From: Bacillota bacterium
GTDB lineage: Bacteria; Bacillota; Clostridia; Acetivibrionales; DTU013
Length of the DNA stretch: 9,816 nucleotides
Assembly: GCA_023435925.1 (NCBI GenBank)
Contig: JAEZLF010000287.1
Span: 1-9,816, forward strand
Direction: 5' to 3'
Below are positions 1 to 6,734 of the stretch, in pieces (within the stretch, counting starts at the first letter, position 1; each line of letters opens with the position of its first letter). The notes under the pieces were generated by a model that was not told where the DNA came from, ran no database searches, and saw nothing but the letters and a program-made list of their open reading frames with translations. Position numbers and translations under genes: made by a program.

Positions 1-1623
1 CTTAAACTTTCCGGCCGCCATGCCATGAAGGTATATGTAAACGGAAATCTCACAGCGCAGAACGGTCAGCCTGGTGTTACCAAGCAGGACACAGAGATTT
101 GGGAAAACAACATCTCCTTTCAAGGAGCTGCAGAAAATGGTGAAATAGACATTATACTCCACAGTGCACAGTTTTATCACGCCAAGAGAGGGGCTTCTCT
201 TGCAGAGCTAAGCCTGAGTAAAGCAAAAACGGATCCCTTCATTTTCGATCGGATCAAGGGAATCGCCATTAGTGGCGCACTTTTATGCGCGGCGGCATTG
301 CTGTTGGGTGTTTACCTGCTGCTTTCTCACACAAGAGCAACTCTGTATTTCGCTTTTGCCTGCATGGTCATGGCACTGCGGGAATGCCTGCAAAGTAAAG
401 CCTGGACATATTTTCCCATACACGGAAACGTCTCTTTTATGCTGGAATATTTGACCATGGTACTTGGGACAATTTTCTTATCGCTATATCTGGGGCAGTA
501 TACCACAGGAAAATTCTTGAGGATTGTACGGTATACCGCAATCGTCGGCTCGCTCATATATGGCGTATTTGTATTGTTTACCGATTCACTGTTGTATACC
601 TCTCTGCTTGTCTATTATCAAGCTCTTTTAGTACTGACTATCGTACCATTCGTATCCGTCATGTTCTGGAAAATGCGCCGTCCGATAAGAGAGCAAACTA
701 CTGCCATGTATGGCATCGGTGTATTCTTTATGTCCGCCATCGGCGATATTATCATGTATAACGATATTTTTGGCGACGGACCCAATATACCTGTTGCCGA
801 GGTTGCCATGCTGGTATTCGTACTGGCACAGACGGTATCCCTGTTCCAGATGAACAACCGGGTATTGTCAGAGGCTAAGGATGCGGAGCAGAAGCTTGAA
901 TCAGAAAAAAGGGCTTTAGAAAGCCTGAACCGGATGAAAACAGAATTTTTGGGCAACGTCTCCCACGAGCTTAAAACGCCGCTGACGGTCATGTCCGGCT
1001 ATGCCCAGACCACCAAGCAGCTTGCGTCGAATCCGGACACGCTGGACGTCGGCGAGGTATCCCGGCGGATGACTCTAATTTCCTCCGAGGCAGAGCGCCT
1101 TTCGCTTATGGTGGGTCAGATTCTGGATGTAACTCGTATGGATGAAGGGCGCATGGTCATGGAGCCGGTGCGCTGCTATGCAGAGGAAATCATCCATGCA
1201 GCCGTAAGAACCCATTATCCCATCTTAAATAAAAACCGTAATCGGCTGGACATCCGTATGGAAAGCGGCCTTCCTGCTATTTATGCCGACCCTGCGAGAA
1301 TTTCACAGGTCATCGTCAACCTGATTTCCAATGCGGCGCGTTTCACCACGGAAGGTGTGATTACCATATCCGCGAAGCCGTCGGAGGTTGGCCTTCTCAT
1401 CTGCGTGTCGGACACCGGCTGTGGCATCGAAGCAGAGCGGCTGCCCCATATTTTTGAACGCTATGGCAAGAAAAAAAAACCCGGCATCGGTAAGGATACC
1501 GGCACCGGATTGGGACTATATATTTGTAAGCATATTATAGAGCAGCATGGCGGAACCATCTGGATTGAAAGTGAAGAAGGGCACGGAACCTCGGTGTTCT
1601 TCACCCTTCCCGGCGCGGACTAA
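1..1623 (+). CDS. 7TM-DISM sensor histidine kinase, 5'-partial
   Basis: Membrane sensor kinase that should autophosphorylate on histidine and pass the phosphate to a response regulator. The frame is open to the left edge, so the first ATG (base 25) is probably internal and the N-terminus is missing; 540 residues are visible. Numbered from base 1: residues 1-75 are a beta-rich extracellular piece resembling the sugar-binding-like domain found before 7TM-DISM regions (motif VYVNGNL). About 85-290 holds seven hydrophobic segments, followed by a short coiled coil (about 290-315). The H-box NVSHELKTPL has the phospho-acceptor His322. The ATPase domain has the N-box (Asn444 in LISNAARF), the G1 box DTGCGI (Asp471) and the G2 box GTGLGL (501-506). 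All catalytic boxes are intact. The likely partner is the convergent regulator next to it, with stops overlapping by 4 bases. The sensed ligand is unknown. Confidence 0.93.
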   Translation, partial: LKLSGRHAMKVYVNGNLTAQNGQPGVTKQDTEIWENNISFQGAAENGEIDIILHSAQFYHAKRGASLAELSLSKAKTDPFIFDRIKGIAISGALLCAAALLLGVYLLLSHTRATLYFAFACMVMALRECLQSKAWTYFPIHGNVSFMLEYLTMVLGTIFLSLYLGQYTTGKFLRIVRYTAIVGSLIYGVFVLFTDSLLYTSLLVYYQALLVLTIVPFVSVMFWKMRRPIREQTTAMYGIGVFFMSAIGDIIMYNDIFGDGPNIPVAEVAMLVFVLAQTVSLFQMNNRVLSEAKDAEQKLESEKRALESLNRMKTEFLGNVSHELKTPLTVMSGYAQTTKQLASNPDTLDVGEVSRRMTLISSEAERLSLMVGQILDVTRMDEGRMVMEPVRCYAEEIIHAAVRTHYPILNKNRNRLDIRMESGLPAIYADPARISQVIVNLISNAARFTTEGVITISAKPSEVGLLICVSDTGCGIEAERLPHIFERYGKKKKPGIGKDTGTGLGLYICKHIIEQHGGTIWIESEEGHGTSVFFTLPGAD

Positions 1624-2306
1624 TACCGCACTTTACTGAACATATACTCGTTTTTTCTGGAGCTTGTCAGTTCGAACCAACTGCTTTCGTCAAATTTCAT
1701 TTTTCTTCTCAGGTTGGATACATGGGCCTTAATCGTGTCGGAAGCGCTGGGAGAAGCCTCACCCCATGCACGGCGGTAGATTTCATCAAAGGTGAGCCGC
1801 TGTCCGGCATAGTTCACAAAACAACCCAGCAGCTGCAATTCCTTTAGGGTCAGGGCGATATGAATTCCGTCCAGTACGGCTTCCCCTGCCAGAAAATCCA
1901 CCGTCAACGGAGGAAGCTCAAGGATCCCTGCAGTCGTATTTCCCCTTCGGCGCAGCTGTGCCGTTACACGCGCACTCAAAATATCCAGATCATAGGGCTT
2001 GGTGACATAATCGTCCCCGCCCTGCAAAAGACCCTTAACAATGCTCTCATTTTCATCTCTGCAGGTCAGAAAGATGATGGGGGCGTTTGTTTTTTGCCGA
2101 AGCTCGGTACAGAAGTCAAAGCCGCTGCCGTCCGGCATCATCACATCCAATAGAATCAGATCTGGAGCGTGCTCCTCCAATTGAAAGCGTGCCTGCGCCA
2201 GTGTGGGCGCGCAAATCGCCTGATACCCCTTGCCTTCAAAATATTCACGGTTAATTTCCAGTATGTCCGCTTGATCCTCAATGAGTAAAAGCCTGATTTG
2301 CTTTAT
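1620..2306 (-). CDS. OmpR/PhoB-family response regulator with apparent ATA start
   Basis: DNA-binding response regulator, 228 residues if read from the ATA codon at 2306-2304, which is the usual family length. Receiver domain: acidic pair Glu10-Asp11 (LLLIEDQADIL), phospho-acceptor Asp54 (LILLDVMMPDGSG), Thr81, Tyr100 and Lys103 (DDYVTKPYDLDIL). The C-terminal winged helix spans about 130-228 (LTLKELQLL, then SDTIKAHVSNLRRKM, ending in EYMFSKVRY). No ATG, GTG or TTG lies in frame before the first beta strand. The first in-frame TTG (2180-2178) would remove about 42 residues, including Glu10-Asp11. The peptide read from ATA, beginning (M)KQIRLLLIEDQ, is what the family would have after an ATG, so the start looks mutated, non-canonical or misread. 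The product is probably the partner of the convergent kinase. Targets are unknown; the inverted repeat just upstream is a candidate site. Confidence 0.88.
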   Translation of the reverse strand: MKQIRLLLIEDQADILEINREYFEGKGYQAICAPTLAQARFQLEEHAPDLILLDVMMPDGSGFDFCTELRQKTNAPIIFLTCRDENESIVKGLLQGGDDYVTKPYDLDILSARVTAQLRRRGNTTAGILELPPLTVDFLAGEAVLDGIHIALTLKELQLLGCFVNYAGQRLTFDEIYRRAWGEASPSASDTIKAHVSNLRRKMKFDESSWFELTSSRKNEYMFSKVRY

Positions 2307-2320
2307 GACCTCCCCCCCCT
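2307..2320 (-). promoter_or_regulatory. G-rich ribosome binding site with eight-G run
   Basis: On the minus strand a run of eight G (plus-strand C at 2312-2319) leads into GAGG and then TC before the presumed ATA start of the response regulator. It can pair with the 16S anti-Shine-Dalgarno sequence. The distance to ATA is short from the GAGG end but acceptable if the upstream G residues pair. The homopolymer is in a place where gain or loss of a base would change the spacing. Confidence 0.55.
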
Positions 2321-2369
2321 TATCCTTGTTATTTTACCATATTTTATATGGAAAAGAAGCGATTAAAAA

Positions 2370-2447
2370 AACTTTTTTAGCAAATCCGGTAAAGATTTCT
2401 TTACCGCACAAACAAGTAAGGACTTTTATTGCTATGCTAAAAAAGTT
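2370..2447. repeat. Nested inverted repeat in the divergent intergenic region
   Basis: Outer arms AACTTTTTTAGCA (2370-2382) and TGCTAAAAAAGTT (2435-2447) are perfect 13-base reverse complements, 52 bases apart. Inside them, CGGTAAAG (2387-2394) and CTTTACCG (2399-2406) form a perfect 8-base stem with a 4-base loop. The structure sits between the response regulator (leftward) and the DUF2442-SLH gene pair (rightward). It could be an operator for a dimeric regulator, a leader RNA structure, or the remains of a small inverted-repeat element. The sequence does not distinguish these. Confidence 0.7.
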
Positions 2448-2499
2448 CTGAAACGAAGGATACATAATTCTAAAAAAATATGAAATGAGGTGATAGCTT

Positions 2500-2748
2500 A
2501 TGCTGCATATAACCAGAGTGGATATTCTGGACGGCCTGACACTGGATATTCAGCTCAGTAACGGACATCTGATCCTGTTCGATACCCGGAGTCTACCAGA
2601 AAGCGACCACACTTACGACAGCCTGCGGGATTTGGAGGGTCTTCCCCGCCCAAGTACCGACGGGCAAAGCATTTTCTGGCGGGATGGCCCCCGGATTGCT
2701 CTGGCGGATATTCTTGAGTGGCTGTCAATTCAAACAATGAAGGAATAA
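2500..2748 (+). CDS. DUF2442-like small protein
   Basis: An 82-residue soluble protein with no signal peptide or membrane segment. It resembles the DUF2442 family: an N-terminal beta hairpin with the motif LDIQLSNGHLILFDTRSL, a middle YDSLRDLEG segment, and a C-terminal SIFWRDGPRIALADIL segment close to the family's I-x-W-x-x-G end. The family's function is not settled; some members lie in toxin-antitoxin-like or regulatory contexts, and no partner toxin is seen here. The start is supported by GAGGTGAT at 2487-2494, five bases before ATG. The stop codon overlaps the Shine-Dalgarno sequence of the next gene (AAGGAGGT, 2747-2754), and the gap is 16 bases, so the two genes are probably cotranscribed and possibly translationally coupled. 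The family assignment rests on pattern recognition, not a search. Confidence 0.7.
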   Translation: MLHITRVDILDGLTLDIQLSNGHLILFDTRSLPESDHTYDSLRDLEGLPRPSTDGQSIFWRDGPRIALADILEWLSIQTMKE

Positions 2749-2754
2749 GGAGGT
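2747..2754 (+). promoter_or_regulatory. Shine-Dalgarno of the SLH protein gene
   Basis: AAGGAGGT is a near-perfect ribosome binding site, 10-11 bases before the ATG at 2765. It overlaps the TAA stop of the DUF2442-like gene (2746-2748), which suggests translational coupling. Confidence 0.8.
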
Positions 2755-2764
2755 ATTACGAAAA

Positions 2765-5700
2765 ATGAAGCGAACATGGAAACAAATCGGCAGTCTGTTT
2801 GTTGTGGTGTGCATGGTACTGACGATGCTGCCGGCGGTGGTATTCGCGGAAATACAGGATTACGGTGCACCTTTGGGTGTGAGCGGTATTTCGCCAATGG
2901 GCAGCGGCGCAGTTACCGGTCAGCTGTTCATTGGCGGCGTGTCTGTCGTTCCCGACCTTACCCAAGACGGCATCGGCACAGGCTGGGAGTGGGATGCATC
3001 AACCGCCACCCTCATACTGGACAGTTCCTACCCCAAAGGGGATGGAATCGAGTTTTCATCTCAGACAGGGGAAATAATCAACATAGAACTAAGCGGCAAT
3101 GTTGAAATCAATCCAGCGGAAGGAAGAGCTTTAAACATTATTGATGGTGGTCTCACGATAAAAGCAGATTCTTATACGCTTACCGCTGCAAGTTCCGCTT
3201 CTACTTCCATAACGGCAGAAGGGAATGTTGTCATAGAAAGCGGAACAATTGTTGCACAAGCTTCGAATGGAGGCAGTGCCATTACAGTCAATAGTAACAT
3301 CACTGTCCGTGGTAATGCACACATTACAGCAACAGCGGTTCAAGGCAGCGCTTCTTTTCCGGGCAACGGGATTAATGCATCATCTGGTATTATTACCATC
3401 GAAGGTGGTATGGTATTGGCAGAAGGCTGGCGTGGAGTAGCCTGCGGTAAGTCAATCGAGATTTCCGGCGGTAGTGTTACGGCGACTGGAGTAGGTACTA
3501 GCTCTAAAGCAATTAGCGCCACTATGGGAACGAACATCACCCGGGGAACACTCACCACAAACAATGACGAGGGCAAAAACGGCGATGTGAGCGGTAACCT
3601 CACCGTCAGCGGAGAAACCACTACAGTCACTGTCAATGGGACTGTATCCGGCAACCTTACTGTTTCTGGCGGTTCGGTAGCGGTTTCAGGCTCGGTCGGC
3701 GGAACGACCACCCACACGGGCGGAACGCTGAACGGGACTACCGAAATTACTGGCTTTTCGGCTATTCCCAACGTAAACGCAGGAGCAGCCGGAAGTGCGA
3801 CTTATGCAAATGCAGAGGCGGTTATTGAAGCTCTGCCCACCAGTGTAATGGCAGATTACTCGGGCGGTACCGTTTCCTGGCCGGTAACAACTTGGGTAGA
3901 TACAGATGGCTACAACCCTGCGACAGCGGGCAGCTACACCTTTACCGCCGCACTCGGCACAGCACCCTACAGATATGCCAACAGCGGCGACCATACAGCC
4001 ACCATAGAAGTGGTGGTGAGCGCATCGGGCATAACCGACGTCACTGACAGCTTTACCGACCCGAATTTCCTAGCGGCTGTGCGTGCAGGCCTTAATATGA
4101 CCAATGACGAACGGCTTTACAAGGCGGAACTCGCTGGTGTAGAAACGTTGAATGTGTCAAATAAGGGCATCAAAGACCTCGCGGGTATCGAGCACTTCTC
4201 CGGACTGCTATATCTGTATTGCTCCCGCAATGAGCTGGAGGAGCTTGATGTGAGCGGCAACCCCTTGTTACTTGAGTTGTACTGCTATGACAATAAGCTG
4301 ACGTCGCTGGATGTGGGCGACAACGCAGAGCTGCTGAAGCTGATATGCTACGACAATAAGCTGACGTCGCTGGATGTGAGCGACAACACAGAACTGACGT
4401 GGCTGCAATGCAACAACAATCAACTGAAAACTCTGACTATAAATAACTCCGATCTGACATTTCTGAACTGCGCCTACAATGAACTGGAAACGCTGAAGGT
4501 GGACGCATCTCCCGCTCTGAAGGAGTTGTACTGCCACCGCAATCAACTGAAAACGCTGGATGTGAGCGGAAATTCCGATCTGGAGTTCCTGGACTGCACC
4601 CGCAATGATATACCAAATGAGGACGCGGTGACCGGGCGTAAAGCCGGGCTTAATTTCACGTTTCGCCCACAGAATATCGACCGGCCTGCATCCCCCATCA
4701 TCACAGATGCATATCGTCTGAATGATGACGGAACCTATTGTAACGGGGAGGAACTGTGGCTGGCAGTGGAGTTCAGCGAGAGGGTCTGGGTCAACTCTAC
4801 CGACGGTACACCGTACATTAATCTGCAAATCGGCTCAGAGACAAAACCAGCTTATTGTGATTTCCAAGGTACGGACGAGACACTATACTTCTTCTATACC
4901 ATTGAATCCGATGACCTTGATGCGGACGGAATTGAGTGTCACTCTCCCATTGAGCTGAACGGCGGAATAATCAGACTCTGGGACCCTGACTTCGATGACG
5001 TTAACGTTGAGTTGACCTTCACCCCGCCAGCTGATACCTCAGGCATTTTGGTGAATGGCAGCTTGCCGCGCCCCACCTTTAGTATCAGTGGTACTGTCAA
5101 AGATGAGGAGACCGGCCATGGGATTCCAGGCGCTACCGTGGACTTGTATTTAGAATATACGGATCTGACAACAGGAAATTATGATTTGAAGCTCGACGAT
5201 ACAATAGTGGCAGACGCTTCCGGGAACTATACCTTTGACGGTGTATCTTCTTATGCGAATTATGTAGTTGAGGCCAGAGCCGAAGGGTACGAAGAGCGGG
5301 AGTACGACTACGTTGTGGTTAATATGGGAAGAGCGGACGGAACCGCGAAGGATATTGAGCTGCGTAGGATCGGCGACAATGGAGACGATACCGGCGGAAA
5401 CGGCGGTGGTTCATCTCCCGGCGGCAGTACGACTACACCACCTCCTGCCACACCTCCCGCTACCCCGACTCCATCTGTCTCCGGTTCTACGGCCACCACA
5501 ACGGTGACCACAACTACAGATACGGATGGCAAGGCTGTGGCTTCTGTTCCAGCTGCTCAGGTTAACAGTGCTTTGAAGCAGGCTCAAGCTGCGGCTGCCA
5601 AGTCTGGCAAAGCACCCAAGGTTGAAATAAAAGTTGAAGCACCGACTAATGCTACAGCTGTAAGAACCGCAGTACCACAGGTTGCAATGGCAGCCATAGC

Positions 5701-6658
5701 AAGTGGTAATCTGCAAGACATGACCATTTCCAGCCCTGTGGCAAACCTGACCTTTGATGGGGCAGCTCTGAATACCATAGCAGGGGCAGCGGCAGGAGAT
5801 GTCAGTTTCTCCGCATCCAGGGTGGATACAGCAAGCCTTCCTGCGGCAGTACAGACCCTCATAGGTAACCGCCCGGTTTATGAATTCAGCGTTACCAGCG
5901 GAGGCAATACCATTTCCCAATTCGGAGGAAATGTTACTGTAGCAGTTCCTTATCAGCTAGGTGCAGGAGAAGATCCCAATGCAGTCATCATCAGCTTCAT
6001 TAACGCCGACGGCAATCTTGAGATTGTTACAAATGGACGCTATGCTGCCGCTACCGGAACAGTGGTATTCACCACCGACCACTTCTCAAGGTATGCCATA
6101 GGCTACAAAAAGATTAACTTCACAGATGTGGCCGACTCAGCCTGGTATGTCGATGCAGTTACCTTCCTGGCTGCCCGGGGCATCACAGGCGGTACTACAG
6201 AATCAACCTTCAGCCCCGATGCGACGCTAACAAGAGGCCAGTTTATCACACTATTGATGCGTGCCTATGATATGGCATCCGATGAAAAAATGGAGAACAA
6301 CTTCTCCGATGCTGGCAATACCTTCTACACCGGTTACCTGGCAGCAGCCAAACGCCTTGGCATTACAGGCGGTGTCGGTGACAACAAATTTGCACCGGAG
6401 CAAGCCATCACCCGACAGGAAATGTTCACCATGCTGTACAACACACTGAAGTCACTTGACAAGCTACCTGCAGGCGACAGCGGCAAGACCCTTGCAGATT
6501 TCACTGATAGCGGCGATGTGGAGACTTGGGCGACCATAGCTATAACTGCACTGGTGAAATCCGGCACCGTCACAGGCAGCGGCGGCAAGCTTGACCCGAC
6601 GGTAGGCTCTACCCGCGCTCAAATGGCGCAAGTTCTGTATAACCTGCTGGGAAAATAG
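2765..6658 (+). CDS. Secreted multidomain SLH surface protein with leucine-rich repeats
   Basis: A 1297-residue exported protein held on the cell wall. A signal peptide (1-28, cleavage likely after VFA) comes first. Residues 54-330 are a Gly/Thr/Ser-rich repetitive region with short beta-strand turns (VSGNLTVSGG twice), like the carbohydrate-binding beta-helix regions of Clostridial surface proteins. Residues 331-420 look Ig-like (AGSYTFTAALGT). Residues 455-616 are leucine-rich repeats of consensus L-x-C-x-x-N-x-L-x-x-LDVS-x-N. Residues 640-765 form a beta-rich domain (LAVEFSERVWV). Residues 770-865 are CnaB/carboxypeptidase-regulatory-like (SISGTVKDEETGHGIPGATV). A Gly/Ser/Pro/Thr linker follows (870-920), then a Val/Ala-rich module (920-1116) common before SLH repeats. 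Three SLH repeats start at about 1117, 1177 and 1243; these normally bind pyruvylated secondary wall polymer. No enzyme motif is visible, so binding or adhesion is inferred. Confidence 0.92.
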   Translation: MKRTWKQIGSLFVVVCMVLTMLPAVVFAEIQDYGAPLGVSGISPMGSGAVTGQLFIGGVSVVPDLTQDGIGTGWEWDASTATLILDSSYPKGDGIEFSSQTGEIINIELSGNVEINPAEGRALNIIDGGLTIKADSYTLTAASSASTSITAEGNVVIESGTIVAQASNGGSAITVNSNITVRGNAHITATAVQGSASFPGNGINASSGIITIEGGMVLAEGWRGVACGKSIEISGGSVTATGVGTSSKAISATMGTNITRGTLTTNNDEGKNGDVSGNLTVSGETTTVTVNGTVSGNLTVSGGSVAVSGSVGGTTTHTGGTLNGTTEITGFSAIPNVNAGAAGSATYANAEAVIEALPTSVMADYSGGTVSWPVTTWVDTDGYNPATAGSYTFTAALGTAPYRYANSGDHTATIEVVVSASGITDVTDSFTDPNFLAAVRAGLNMTNDERLYKAELAGVETLNVSNKGIKDLAGIEHFSGLLYLYCSRNELEELDVSGNPLLLELYCYDNKLTSLDVGDNAELLKLICYDNKLTSLDVSDNTELTWLQCNNNQLKTLTINNSDLTFLNCAYNELETLKVDASPALKELYCHRNQLKTLDVSGNSDLEFLDCTRNDIPNEDAVTGRKAGLNFTFRPQNIDRPASPIITDAYRLNDDGTYCNGEELWLAVEFSERVWVNSTDGTPYINLQIGSETKPAYCDFQGTDETLYFFYTIESDDLDADGIECHSPIELNGGIIRLWDPDFDDVNVELTFTPPADTSGILVNGSLPRPTFSISGTVKDEETGHGIPGATVDLYLEYTDLTTGNYDLKLDDTIVADASGNYTFDGVSSYANYVVEARAEGYEEREYDYVVVNMGRADGTAKDIELRRIGDNGDDTGGNGGGSSPGGSTTTPPPATPPATPTPSVSGSTATTTVTTTTDTDGKAVASVPAAQVNSALKQAQAAAAKSGKAPKVEIKVEAPTNATAVRTAVPQVAMAAIASGNLQDMTISSPVANLTFDGAALNTIAGAAAGDVSFSASRVDTASLPAAVQTLIGNRPVYEFSVTSGGNTISQFGGNVTVAVPYQLGAGEDPNAVIISFINADGNLEIVTNGRYAAATGTVVFTTDHFSRYAIGYKKINFTDVADSAWYVDAVTFLAARGITGGTTESTFSPDATLTRGQFITLLMRAYDMASDEKMENNFSDAGNTFYTGYLAAAKRLGITGGVGDNKFAPEQAITRQEMFTMLYNTLKSLDKLPAGDSGKTLADFTDSGDVETWATIAITALVKSGTVTGSGGKLDPTVGSTRAQMAQVLYNLLGK
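4283..4408 (+). repeat. Tandem 63-base leucine-rich-repeat units
   Basis: Two adjacent 63-base (21-codon) units, 4283-4345 and 4346-4408, differ at only four positions over their first 51 bases. They share an identical 27-base core at 4289-4315 and 4352-4378. The surrounding repeats encode the same protein pattern but have diverged at the DNA level, so this pair points to recent duplication or gene conversion inside the array. Confidence 0.85.
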
Positions 6659-6683
6659 CAACAAAACAAGACACTAAACAGCA

Positions 6684-6718
6684 GCAAGCCCACAGGCGTT
6701 TTCAGCTTGTGGGCTTGC
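6684..6718. terminator. Probable bidirectional terminator
   Basis: GCAAGCCCACA (6684-6694) and TGTGGGCTTGC (6708-6718) are perfect 11-base reverse complements. The stem can extend by three pairs (one G-U) to leave a 7-base loop. It lies 25 bases after the SLH gene stop and 16 bases after the xylanase stop on the other strand. The T-rich tails are imperfect on both sides (CTTATTTG rightward; TGTTTAGTGTCTTGTTTT leftward), so efficiency is uncertain. Confidence 0.75.
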
Positions 6719-6734
6719 ACTTATTTGAGAAAAC

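Noticed and set aside
2429..2468. Sigma-A promoter for the rightward operon (TTGCTA and TACATAAT)
   Set aside because: The spacing between the two boxes is about 26 bases, too long, and no better -35 is present for the -10-like sequence.
4283..4612. Regularly spaced repeats that could suggest a CRISPR array
   Set aside because: The units are in frame, encode leucine-rich repeats, and have no unique spacers between identical repeats.
4268..4828. 186-codon open frame on the minus strand
   Set aside because: It is antisense to the leucine-rich repeats; its repetitive peptide simply mirrors the repeat structure of the real gene, and it has no convincing ribosome site.
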